From: Leifsonia poae
GTDB taxonomy: Bacteria > Actinomycetota > Actinomycetes > Actinomycetales > Microbacteriaceae
Reading direction: 5' to 3'
Length of the DNA stretch: 64,000 nt
Assembly (NCBI RefSeq): GCF_027921845.1
Contig: NZ_BSEN01000001.1
Span: 110,948-174,947 of the forward strand
Every line of letters begins with the position of its first letter. The first letter of the stretch is position 1. Under the pieces are notes generated by a model, which was not told where the DNA came from, did not search any database, and saw only the letters and a list, made by a program, of their open reading frames with translations. The translations under genes and the position numbers were made by a program. Shown one piece after another: positions 16,466 to 25,300 of this stretch.

Positions 16466-17530
16466 TCAGCCTCCCCGGCCGATTCGGTTGGTCCTGGTCA
16501 GGAGCCACAGCAGGTACGGCGCGCCCACGATGCCGGTCACCACGCCGACCGGGAACACGACGCCCGGGATGGCGAACTGCGCGACGATGTCGGAGACGAT
16601 CAGCACGAGCGCCCCCACGAGCGCCGACGAGACGAGCGCGAGCGATCCGCGCCCGACCAGGCGGCGCGCGATCGGCGCGGCGACGAAGGCCACGAACGCG
16701 ATCGGCCCGGCGACCGACACAGCGACGGCGGCGAGCGCGACCGCCACGATCACGATCAGGACGCGGCTGCGCTCGGTGCGCACGCCGATCGCTGCGGCCG
16801 TGTCATCGCCGAGACCGAGCGCGGCGAGCGGGCGGCCGAGCAGCAGGGCGCACGGCACGAGCACAACCGCACTGCCGGCGAGCACGGCCAGCGCGGTCGG
16901 GTCCACGTTGTTGAGGCTGCCCGTGATCCAGACGAGCGCCTGCTGCACGTCTCGCAGGTCCGACGTGGTGAGCACGTACGAGACGAGGCCGCCGCACACG
17001 GCCGCGAACCCGATCCCGATCAGCACGAAGCGGGCGCCTCCGATGCCACCGCGCCAGGCCAGCAGGTAGATGAGCAGCGCGGCGATCAGCGTGCCGGCCA
17101 CCACGATGCCGGAGAGCGCCAATCCGGTGAGGCCGAACCACACCAGGGCGAGCGCGCCGGTGGCACTCGCGCTCGATGTGATCCCGATGATGTCGGGACT
17201 CGCCAGCGGGTTGCGCAGCAGCGACTGGAACAGGGCGCCCGACAGCCCGAGGCATCCCCCGACCAGCACGGCGGCGATGAGCCGCGGCAGGCGCAGGTCG
17301 AGGATGACGAATTGCGTGAGGCGGTCGGCGCGGCCGACCAGTGCCGCCAGGATGTCAGCGGGTGCGACCGCGGCGGCGCCCAGGCTGAGCGAGACGGCGG
17401 CGACCACCAGGATGATCGCCGAGAGCACCACGGCCACCCGGACGCTCCGCGACGTGCGGGCACGGCGGTCGGAGGCCACGGCCGAGGAATCCACAGTGGC
17501 GGACGACGCCACCGGTGGGGCGGCGCTCAC
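16466..17530 (-). CDS. FecCD-family iron-siderophore permease, second subunit
   Basis: 354 residues with about ten membrane helices. The FecCD family markers are visible: [36 protein letters not shown] and the ATPase-coupling segment with [15 protein letters not shown]. It forms a heterodimeric channel with the product of the preceding gene, whose stop codon its ATG overlaps (ATGA at 17527-17530). The N-terminus has a 30-residue polar cytoplasmic extension. Substrate is inferred from family and from the iron box upstream of the operon. Confidence 0.9.
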   Translation of the reverse strand: MSAAPPVASSATVDSSAVASDRRARTSRSVRVAVVLSAIILVVAAVSLSLGAAAVAPADILAALVGRADRLTQFVILDLRLPRLIAAVLVGGCLGLSGALFQSLLRNPLASPDIIGITSSASATGALALVWFGLTGLALSGIVVAGTLIAALLIYLLAWRGGIGGARFVLIGIGFAAVCGGLVSYVLTTSDLRDVQQALVWITGSLNNVDPTALAVLAGSAVVLVPCALLLGRPLAALGLGDDTAAAIGVRTERSRVLIVIVAVALAAVAVSVAGPIAFVAFVAAPIARRLVGRGSLALVSSALVGALVLIVSDIVAQFAIPGVVFPVGVVTGIVGAPYLLWLLTRTNRIGRGG

Positions 17531-18588
17531 AGGCTCACCAGCTTGCGCCGTCGCACCAGCGCGATGAAGACGGGCGCCCCCACCAGCGCTGTCACCACGC
17601 CCACCTGCAGCTCACCCGGGTACGCGACCACCCGCCCGATCACGTCGCAGGCGATCAGCAGGGTGGGTGCGAAGACGGCGGAGAAGGCGAGCACCCAGCG
17701 GTAGTCGCCGCCCACCACGTAGCGCGCGACGTGCGGCACCACGAGGCCGACGAAGGCGATCGGGCCGACCGCCGCCGTGGCCGAGCCGCAGAGCAGCACG
17801 ATCGCCACCGCGCACGCCGCCCTCGACAGGCCGACGCGCTGCCCGAGACCGCGGGCGACATCGTCGCCGAGCGCCAGCCCGTTGAGCGACCGCCCGAGTG
17901 CGAGCGCGACCACCGTGCCGAGCGCGATCGTCGGCAGCACCTGCCAGAGCACGTCGAAACCACGGCCGGCGAGCGAGCCGACCTGCCAGAAGCGCAGGGC
18001 GTCCAGGGAGACCTGACTGGTCAGGAGCACCGCCGTGATCAGCGATCCGAGGGCCGCCGACACCGCGGCTCCCGCGAGCGCGAGCTTGATCGGCGTCGCG
18101 CCCTCGCGCCCGACCGATGCGACCGCGTACACCACCACAGCCGCCAACCCGGCGCCGGCGAAGGCGAACCACACGTAGCCCGACGTGGTCGTGATCCCGA
18201 ACACCGAGATCGCGACCACGACTGCCAGCGACGCGCCGAAGTTGACGCCCAGGATGCCGGGGTCGGCCAGCGGGTTGCGCGACAGCCCCTGCATGACGGT
18301 GCCGGCGAGGCCGAGCGCCAGCCCGGCGAACAGCCCGAGGAGCGTGCGCGAGAGTCGGCTGTCGACCACGATCAGCGAGAGCTCGTCGCTCTTGTCGTAG
18401 TGCAGCAGCGCGTTCAGCACGGCCGCAGGGTCGATCGCGCGCGAGCCCACCATCAGGCTCAGCACGCACACGACCAGCAGCGCGACGGCGGCGACGGCGA
18501 AGCCGATGAGCAGACGCCGACGGCGCCGGCGGAGAGGGGACGGACCCCTTCCCGCGCCGGCGCTCGTCGTCGTGATGCCCGCGGTCAT
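17527..18588 (-). CDS. FecCD-family iron-siderophore permease, first subunit
   Basis: 353 residues with about ten membrane helices and the family motifs DSRLSRTLLGLFAGLALGLAG, NPLADPGILGVN and GPIAFVGLVVPHVAR. A cluster of arginines at residues 20-26 marks the cytoplasmic N-terminus. It begins seven bases after the binding-protein gene and overlaps the next permease gene by four bases, so the operon order is binding protein, permease, permease, ATPase. Confidence 0.9.
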   Translation of the reverse strand: MTAGITTTSAGAGRGPSPLRRRRRRLLIGFAVAAVALLVVCVLSLMVGSRAIDPAAVLNALLHYDKSDELSLIVVDSRLSRTLLGLFAGLALGLAGTVMQGLSRNPLADPGILGVNFGASLAVVVAISVFGITTTSGYVWFAFAGAGLAAVVVYAVASVGREGATPIKLALAGAAVSAALGSLITAVLLTSQVSLDALRFWQVGSLAGRGFDVLWQVLPTIALGTVVALALGRSLNGLALGDDVARGLGQRVGLSRAACAVAIVLLCGSATAAVGPIAFVGLVVPHVARYVVGGDYRWVLAFSAVFAPTLLIACDVIGRVVAYPGELQVGVVTALVGAPVFIALVRRRKLVSL

Positions 18589-18595
18589 CGACGGA

Positions 18596-19657
18596 CTACT
18601 TGACCTTCTCTGCGGCGGCGGCCAGCTGCGGCACGTAGCGGTCGAGCATCCACGGGATGCTGAGCACGCTGGGCGCGCTCGACGCCATCACGAACGACTC
18701 GCCCACGATGGGAGCGAAGCGCCCCTCCTTGATGTTCGGCAGGGCCGCGACGAGCGGGTCGGCGGTGAACGCGTCGACGGAGGATTGCTTGTCGAAGTAC
18801 ATCACCAGCAGGTCGGCGTCGATCTTCGAGAGGTTCTCGTAGCTGAGCTGGAAGAAGAAGCTGCCGTCGCCCGCCTTGGTGTCGAGGGTCTTCAGGCTCG
18901 GCGAGTTGGTCAGGCCGAGGTCGTTGAGCAGCTGCACGCGGGTGTCGGTGGACCGGTAGACGTTGAGCACGCCGGGCTGGTTCGCCGCGCCGTACAGGAA
19001 GGTCTTGTCCTTCAGCACCGGGTACTTCGCTGCGAGGGAGGCGACCTTGTCCTGGGTCGCCTTCTTGAGCGCGGCGGCCTCCTTCGTCATCCCGAGCGCC
19101 TTGCCCACGATGTCGGTCTGGTCCTGCCAGCTCGTGCCCCAGGCCTGCTTGGGGTAGGCGACGACCGGGGCGATCTTGCTGAGGGTGTCGAAGTCGGTCT
19201 GGCTGAGGCCCGAGAGCGGCGCGAGGATCACGTCCGGCTTCGCCTTGACGAGCTCCTCGAAGGGCACCTGGTCGGTGTCGGCGCCGCTGAGCAGCTGCGG
19301 TGTCTTCGCGCCGAGCTTCTTCAGCTTCTCCGCATCCCACGGCAGCACACCGTTGCCGTCGCCGCCGTAGGTGAACTTGGGCATCGCGACCGGGACGACG
19401 CCCAGCGCGAGCGCCACGTCCTGCGCACCCCAGCCCCAGGTGGCGACCCGCTCGGGCGCCTTCTCGATCGTTGCGTCGCCCAGCGCGCTGGAGACGGTGA
19501 CCGGGAACGCCCCGGAATCGCTGCTCGCAGTGCCGGCCGCAGAACCGGATCCCGCGCTGCAGCCGGTGAGCGCCAGGGCCGCCGAGGCGACGATGGCGGA
19601 TGCGATCAGGGCGATGCGCGACCGGCGGTGGCGACCGCGGGCGACGGGCTCGAGCAT
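18596..19657 (-). CDS. Iron-siderophore binding lipoprotein
   Basis: 353 residues. The N-terminus has arginines, a hydrophobic stretch and the lipobox LTGC with Cys33 as the lipidation site. The mature part has the FepB/FhuD-like helical-backbone fold, with RVATWGWGAQDVALALGVVP and KPDVILAPLSGLSQTDFDTLSKIAPVV as typical blocks. It captures a ferric siderophore outside the membrane and hands it to the permeases. ATG 19657 has GAAGGAGA five bases upstream. A DtxR/IdeR box lies 49 bases before the start, so the operon should be expressed under iron limitation. Confidence 0.9.
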   Translation of the reverse strand: MLEPVARGRHRRSRIALIASAIVASAALALTGCSAGSGSAAGTASSDSGAFPVTVSSALGDATIEKAPERVATWGWGAQDVALALGVVPVAMPKFTYGGDGNGVLPWDAEKLKKLGAKTPQLLSGADTDQVPFEELVKAKPDVILAPLSGLSQTDFDTLSKIAPVVAYPKQAWGTSWQDQTDIVGKALGMTKEAAALKKATQDKVASLAAKYPVLKDKTFLYGAANQPGVLNVYRSTDTRVQLLNDLGLTNSPSLKTLDTKAGDGSFFFQLSYENLSKIDADLLVMYFDKQSSVDAFTADPLVAALPNIKEGRFAPIVGESFVMASSAPSVLSIPWMLDRYVPQLAAAAEKVK

Positions 19658-19705
19658 GACTCTCCTTCGGGAGGACGAACAGGGGGTGTGGCCGGAATCG
19701 GCACG

Positions 19706-19724
19706 TTAGGCAAGCCTAACCTAA
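19706..19724. promoter_or_regulatory. DtxR/IdeR iron box
   Basis: TTAGGCAAGCCTAACCTAA is a 19-bp near-palindrome differing at very few positions from the known DtxR/IdeR operator consensus (TTAGGTTAG-C-TAACCTAA pattern). It lies 49 bases upstream of the siderophore-binding lipoprotein gene, where an Fe(II)-loaded repressor would block transcription. The short gap to mazG (stop at 19754) means mazG transcription runs toward it. Confidence 0.9.
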
Positions 19725-19753
19725 CCCCTGGTCGCTGTCGACTCGGGCCGCGC

Positions 19754-20476
19754 TCAGTCCTCGACCGCCGCGATCCCGATGATCCCGGCGTCGGCCGCAC
19801 CCGCCTCGTACTCGCGGATCTCGCCCTGCAGCTCGCGCAATGTCGAGCGCAGCGCGCGCTCCGCGTCCAGCCCCTGGGCCTTCGCGGAAGCGACGATCGC
19901 GAGCAGCAACGAGCCGAGCTCGTCCTCCGATTCGACCTGCACTCCCCCGGCCGCCCCGAGCTCGAGCAGACCCACCTTCTGCGCGCGGCCGAGGAGCTTG
20001 TCGGCCAGCGCCAGGGACGGCATCGCCTGGGGGATGCCGTCGAGAACGCTCGTGCGCGACGGCTTCTCCCGCCGCTTCAGGTCGTCCCAGAACTCGACGA
20101 CGTCGTCGGCGGTCTCGGCCTTGCGGTCGCCGAAGACGTGCGGATGCCGGCCCACCATCTTCTGCGTCATGTGCTCGGCGACATCCTGGATGTCGAAGTC
20201 CTCACCCGGAGTGTGCGCGGCGATGTCCGAGTGGAAGAGCACCTGGTAGAGCACGTCGCCGAGCTCCTCGATCATGTCGTCGCGGTTGCCGGTCTCGATG
20301 GCCTCGATCAGTTCGTAGGTCTCTTCGAGGAGGTACTGCACCAGCGATTCGTGCGTCTGGTCGGCGTCCCACGGACAGCCGCCCGGACCGCGCAGCCGCT
20401 CCATGACCGCCACCAGCTCGTCGAGCTTTGTCGGCTGCGAACCCGCCTCTGCGGATGAGAAACTCAGGTCGGTCAT
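19754..20476 (-). CDS. mazG: MazG nucleoside triphosphate pyrophosphohydrolase
   Basis: 240 residues. The all-alpha MazG domain has LLEETYELIEAI (EExxE at 51-55) and IEELGDVLYQ (EExxD at 70-74), which bind magnesium and hydrolyse NTPs to NMP and pyrophosphate, a nucleotide-pool cleansing and stress function. The C-terminal half (about 130-240) is shorter and less conserved than in E. coli, as in other actinobacteria. ATG 20476 has a purine-rich GAGGAGGG upstream. mfd, often next to mazG in this family, is 1.8 kb away, separated by a VOC gene and nhaA. Confidence 0.9.
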   Translation of the reverse strand: MTDLSFSSAEAGSQPTKLDELVAVMERLRGPGGCPWDADQTHESLVQYLLEETYELIEAIETGNRDDMIEELGDVLYQVLFHSDIAAHTPGEDFDIQDVAEHMTQKMVGRHPHVFGDRKAETADDVVEFWDDLKRREKPSRTSVLDGIPQAMPSLALADKLLGRAQKVGLLELGAAGGVQVESEDELGSLLLAIVASAKAQGLDAERALRSTLRELQGEIREYEAGAADAGIIGIAAVED

Positions 20477-20529
20477 CAGCCCTCCTCGTCAACACGTCCA
20501 TCCTCTCACCGGCCGGGGCCTGCCCGGAC

Positions 20530-20535
20530 TAGCCT
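20530..20535 (+). promoter_or_regulatory. Candidate -10 element (leaderless) for the VOC gene
   Basis: TAGCCT ends six bases before ATG 20542 and there is no Shine-Dalgarno sequence, so the message probably starts at or near the start codon. Confidence 0.35.
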
Positions 20536-20541
20536 GGCTGC

Positions 20542-20910
20542 ATGGCAACCCGGATCGCTCGCATCACCATCTCCGTCGAAGACCTGGCCCGCGCCCTCGC
20601 CCTGTACCGGGACGTGATCGGGCTGGATCCCGTCTACGAGGTCGAGGGCCTCGCGATGCTGACCACCGACGCCGCAGCGCCGGCGGGGACCGCGACCGAG
20701 GTGCTGCTGCACCATCGCACGCCGAGCACCGGCGACTTCGCCGTCGCACCGAGCTTCGTCGTCGACGACGTCGACGCGGCGACGGGCGCCGCGGTCGAGA
20801 CGGGTGCGACGGTCGTCGACGAGCCCGCCGACCAGGAGTGGGGCGAACGGCAGTCGGTGCTGCGCGACGCCGACGGCCACATCCTGTGCCTGGTGAGCCC
20901 GATTCGATAG
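20542..20910 (+). CDS. VOC-family protein
   Basis: 122 residues, one VOC domain made of two beta-alpha-beta-beta-beta modules: ITISVEDLARALALYRDVIGL in the first and PSFVVDDVDAATGAA with SVLRDADGHILCLV in the second. The final Asp-Ala-Asp-Gly-His turn is typical of the fold. Metal ligands cannot be assigned with confidence. It is divergent from mazG and followed by the nhaA leader. The function is unknown beyond the fold. Confidence 0.82.
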   Translation: MATRIARITISVEDLARALALYRDVIGLDPVYEVEGLAMLTTDAAAPAGTATEVLLHHRTPSTGDFAVAPSFVVDDVDAATGAAVETGATVVDEPADQEWGERQSVLRDADGHILCLVSPIR

Positions 20911-20920
20911 ACTCGCGTCC

Positions 20921-21008
20921 TGGTGTGCCGGGAAGTCTGGTCGGCGGGTGACGCGTCCGCGTCGCTCCTCCGAACGACCCATGCCCGGCGTCCTGCCAGC
21001 GGCGTGAG
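20921..21008 (+). ncRNA. Probable nhaA-I type (lithium/sodium) riboswitch
   Basis: The 98-base leader of nhaA has a compact fold. GCCGGG (20927-20932) pairs with CCCGGC (20984-20989), enclosing GAAGTCTGGT and a GACGCG/CGCGTC hairpin (20950-20963), and CTGG (20937-20940) can pair with CCAG (20996-20999) just before the start codon. The position in front of nhaA and the conserved-looking GGGAAGTCTGG and GGCGTCCTGCCAGCGG blocks fit the nhaA-I motif, later shown to sense Li+. I assign it from memory of that motif. Covariance against the Rfam nhaA-I model would decide. Confidence 0.6.
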
Positions 21009-22196
21009 ATGGGCGAGACCGTCATGAGCATCATCCGTTCCGAGCGCACCGCCGCCGGCCTCCTGCTGGGAGCCGCGGCGCTCGGCCTACTGCTGGCCAA
21101 CACCCCGATCGGGCACGACCTGCTCGACGTGCAGCACACGTACCTCGGCTTCGGCGACACGAAGCTGAGCGTCGGCCACTGGATCAGCGACGGTCTGCTG
21201 GCGATCTTCTTCTTCATCGTCGCCGTCGAGCTCAAGCACGAGCTCGTGGCCGGCGAGCTCAACAGCGTGAAGAAGGCGATCCATCCGGCGATCGCGGCCG
21301 TCGGCGGCGTCATCGTGCCCGCCCTGGTCTATCTCGTCTTCGCCGCCGGCAGTGGTCTCGGCGACGGCTGGCCCATCCCGACCGCGACCGACATCGCCTT
21401 CGCGCTCGGGGTGCTGGCGGTGTTCGGCCGCGGCCTGCCGAACCGCCTGCGGGTGTTCCTGCTTGCCCTCGCGGTGCTCGACGACCTGATCGCCATCCTG
21501 ATCATCGCGGTGTTCTTCACCACCGACCCGAACCTGCTCGAGCTCGCTCTCGCCGCCGTGACGGTCGCCGCCTTCGGCCTGCTCAGCCGGTTCCTGCGTG
21601 GCCGGATGCGCGTGCCGATCGGTGTGCTCATGGTGCTGCTCGCCCTGCTCAGCTGGTGGCTGGTCTGGGATTCGGGCGTGCACGCCACGATCGCGGGCGT
21701 CGCGCTCGGCCTCGTCATGGCCAGGCGTCCGGCCGGACACGTGACACACGTGCTCGAGCCGTGGTCGAACGGGCTGATCCTGCCGCTGTTCGCGTTCTCC
21801 GCGGCGCTCGTGGTGATCCCTCAGGTGTCGCCGTCGCAGCTGAGTCCGGCATTCTGGGGCATCCTCGTCGCGCTGCCCGTCGGCAAGCTGATCGGCATCA
21901 CCCTCGGCGGCTGGCTGGGGTCGTTCACCCGACCGAAGGCCGAGCGGGGGCGCATCCCATTGTTCGGGCTGATCACGATCGCGGCGCTCGGCGGCATCGG
22001 GTTCACGGTGTCGCTGCTGATGAACGAGCTGGCGTTCGCGGGCAGCGACCTGGTGCGCAGCGAGGGCACGCTGGCCGTGCTGCTCGGATCGGGTGTCTCG
22101 ATCGTGCTGTCGGGGGTGATGGTGTCGGCGCTGGCGCGGCGGTACCGGCGCGCGCATCCGGTCGCGACGCGGGTGCATTCGGCGGAGGGGCACTGA
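21009..22196 (+). CDS. nhaA: Na+/H+ antiporter NhaA
   Basis: 395 residues with about 12 membrane helices. The NhaA hallmark blocks are present: FFIVAVELKHELVAGEL, the ion-binding aspartate region PTATDIAFALGVLAVFG and LAVLDDLIAIL with the paired aspartates, and GGIGFTVSLLMNELAF with its conserved lysine replaced region further back. It exports Na+ or Li+ in exchange for protons. ATG 21009 follows the structured leader; ATG 21024 (MSIIRSER) matches the usual family start and is an equal choice. Regulation is probably through the leader RNA at 20921-21008. Confidence 0.92.
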   Translation: MGETVMSIIRSERTAAGLLLGAAALGLLLANTPIGHDLLDVQHTYLGFGDTKLSVGHWISDGLLAIFFFIVAVELKHELVAGELNSVKKAIHPAIAAVGGVIVPALVYLVFAAGSGLGDGWPIPTATDIAFALGVLAVFGRGLPNRLRVFLLALAVLDDLIAILIIAVFFTTDPNLLELALAAVTVAAFGLLSRFLRGRMRVPIGVLMVLLALLSWWLVWDSGVHATIAGVALGLVMARRPAGHVTHVLEPWSNGLILPLFAFSAALVVIPQVSPSQLSPAFWGILVALPVGKLIGITLGGWLGSFTRPKAERGRIPLFGLITIAALGGIGFTVSLLMNELAFAGSDLVRSEGTLAVLLGSGVSIVLSGVMVSALARRYRRAHPVATRVHSAEGH

Positions 22197-22225
22197 GCCG
22201 CAGCGCTGAGCCTTCGTGGGCTTGT

Positions 22226-22315
22226 CGCAACTCCGGAAGAACCGGCCGACACGCCGAGCGGATGCGCGTAACTCCGGAATTCTCAGCGATTCCGGCCCGC
22301 GATTCCGGAGTTACG
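22226..22315. repeat. Intergenic palindrome with repeated GTAACTCCGGAAT
   Basis: CGTAACTCCGGAAT (22267-22280) has a perfect inverted copy ATTCCGGAGTTACG (22302-22315), 21 bases apart. A third, slightly altered direct copy (GCAACTCCGGAAG) lies at 22227-22239, and a partial inverted copy GATTCCGG at 22288-22295 falls in the loop. The element sits between the converging ends of nhaA and mfd. It could act as a terminator, but the extra copies suggest a dispersed repeat. Confidence 0.8.
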
Positions 22316-22325
22316 AACGGTCGCG

Positions 22326-25300
22326 TCAGGCGGTCGCTTCGGCGGCCGGCTCCGCCTCGGCGGGCTCCGGCGCGGGGAAGATCGAACCCAGCAGCGACGA
22401 CACCCAGCCGATCAGCGCGGAGTCGTCGAGCGCCTCGCCGTTCACGCGCGGCATCGGAACAGTGACCACCTTGGGAGCCGCGTGGTACTTGGCGCCCGGG
22501 TACATCCGCTGCAGGCGCACCTGCAGGGAATCCGGAAGGATCGCCGGAGACACCCGCAGGTTCGAGCCCATCGCGACCACCTCGCCCAGCCCCGCCCGCT
22601 GTGCGGCCAAGCGGAGGCGCGACACGGCGATCAGGTTCAGCACCGGCTCCGGCGGCTCGCCGTAGCGGTCGGTGAGCTCCTCGAGCACGGAGCCGATCTG
22701 GCCGGTCTTCGCGGCGGGCGAACTGGCGGTGGAGAGCTTCTGGTAGGCCTCGAGCCGTAGGCGTTCGCTGTCCACGTACTCCTCCGGGATGTGCGCGTCG
22801 ACCGGAAGCTCCAGTCGCAGCTCGGTCTGCCCCTCCGCCACCTCGCCGCGGAACGTGCTGACCGCTTCGCCGATCATCCGCAGGTAGAGGTCGAATCCGA
22901 CGCCGGCGATGTGGCCGGACTGCTCGCCGCCGAGCAGGTTGCCCGCCCCGCGGATCTCGAGGTCTTTGAGCGCCACCTGCATGCCGCTGCCCAGGTCGTT
23001 GTTGGCGGCGATGGTCGAGAGCCGGTCGTGCGCCGTCTCGCTCAGCGGCTTGTTCTCGTCCCAGAGGAAGTAGGCGTACGCGCGTTCGCGGCCACGGCCC
23101 ACCCGGCCGCGCAGCTGGTGCAGCTGACTGAGACCGTACTTGTCCGCGCGGTCGATGATGATGGTGTTCGCGTTCGCGATGTCGAGCCCGGTCTCGATGA
23201 TGGTCGTCGAGACCAGCACGTCGAACCGGCGCTCCCAGAAGTCGACGACGACCTGCTCGAGGGCGTGCTCGTTCATCCGGCCGTGCGCGACGCCGATGCG
23301 CGCCTCCGGCACCAGCTCGGCCAGCTTCGCCGCGGCGCTCGTGATGCTCCCGACCCGGTTGTGCACGAAGAACACCTGGCCCTCGCGCAGCAGTTCGCGC
23401 CGGATGGCGGCGGCGACCTGCTTGTCGGAGTACGGCCCGACGAAGGTGAGGATCGGGTGGCGCTCCTCCGGCGGCGTCGCCAGCGTCGACATCTCCCGGA
23501 TGCCCGTGACGGCCATCTCGAGCGTGCGTGGGATGGGCGTGGCGCTCATCGCGAGGATGTCCACGTTGGTCTTGAGCTTCTTGAGGGCGTCCTTGTGCTC
23601 GACGCCGAAGCGCTGCTCCTCGTCGATGATGACGAGTCCCAGGTCTTTCAGGGTGATGCCGTCGGCCAGCAGCCGGTGCGTGCCGATCACGACATCCACC
23701 GTGCCGTCGGCCATGCCGCGCAACGTCTCGCGCGCCTCCTTGTCGGACTGGAAGCGGCTGAGGGCGCGCAGGTGCACCGGGAAGCCGGCGAAGCGCTCCT
23801 GGAACGTCTCGAAGTGCTGCTTGACGAGCAGCGTCGTCGGCACGAGCATCACGACCTGCTTGCCGTCCTGCACGGCCTTGAAGGCCGCGCGCACCGCGAT
23901 CTCGGTCTTGCCGAAGCCGACGTCGCCCGAGATGAGCCTGTCCATCGGGATCGGCCGTTCCATGTCGGCTTTGACCTCGTCGATGGTCTGCAGCTGGTCG
24001 TGCGTCTCCGCGAACGGGAACGCCTCCTCCAGCTCGCGCTGCCAGGGGGTGTCCGGACCGAATGCGTGGCCCTTGCTCGCCATGCGTGCCGAGTAGAGCT
24101 TGACCAGCTCGACGGCGATGTCGCGCACCGCGCGGCGGGCGCGGCCCTTCGCCGCGGCCCAGTCGCTGCCGCCCATCTTGCTGAGCGGCGGCGCCTCGCC
24201 GCCGACGTAGCGGCTGAGCAGGTCGAGCTGATCCGTCGGCACGAACAGTTTGTCGCCCGGGTAGCCGCGCTTCGAGGGGGCATACTCGAGCACGAGGTAC
24301 TCGCGCTTCGACTTCACCGCGTTGCGGCCGCCGCTGGAGACCTCGCGCTGCGTCATCTCGACGAACTTGCCGATGCCGTGCGTCTGGTGCACCACGAAGT
24401 CGCCCGCTTTCAGCGCGAGCGGGTCGACGACGTTCTTGCGGCGCGTCGCGAGCTTCTTGACCTGGCGGGAGTCGTAACCGATCGTGCGGCCGTAGAACTC
24501 CGCCTCGCTCAGCAGCGCGAGCTTGTCCTGCTCCACTTCGAATCCGTGCTCGACGGTGGCGCGCAGCAGGTATGCGACACCGGGCTCCGGATCGGCGGGG
24601 AACTCGTCGACCTGACGTGCGGGCAGCTCCGCCTCGGCCAGCACCTGCGCCGCGCGTTCGACGAGACCGGCGCCCTCGGCGACGATCGCGACCTTCCAGC
24701 CGTCGCGCAGTCGTGCGGCCACGTGCTCGATCGCGCCGTTCACGTTGCCCTGGAAGCTCGGCACCGCCTCGGCGGCGATCCGGATCTGCAGGTGCTCCTC
24801 GATCTCCCGCTCCTCCGGCAGGGTGTCGTCGATCTGGAAGCCGCTCATCGTCCACCAGGGGTGGTCGGGCGCCGGCTGTCCGGGAGCGCTGAACTTCGCG
24901 GAGTCGCGCAGCTTCTGAAGCGTGATGAAGTCGCCTGCCGCGAGGTCGATCGGCGCTGCTGCGCCGACCGTGGCCGCGCTCCAGGCCGCCGACAGGAACT
25001 CGCGGTTCGTCTCGGCGAGGCTCACCGCTCGGCTCGCGACGCGTTCCGGCGACAGCACGGCGATCGCTGCGCCGTCGGGGAGGTAGTGGGTCACCGGAAC
25101 CAGCCGGTCGACGAGCGCCGGCGCGAGCGACTCCATGCCCTCGACGGGGATGCCCTCGCCGATCTTGGCGAGCATCCCGGACAGGCTCGGGAACTCGTGC
25201 TCCATCTCACGCGCGCGCTGCCGCACCGACTCGCTGAGCAGCAGCTCGCGGCTGGGCGGCATGGTCACCGACGGTATGGGCTCGGGCAGCGACCGCTGGT

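Noticed and set aside
20927-20950. Cobalamin riboswitch before nhaA
   Set aside because: GGGAAGTCTGGT recalls a cobalamin riboswitch segment, but the leader is far too short and lacks the B12 box; the gene is a cation antiporter.
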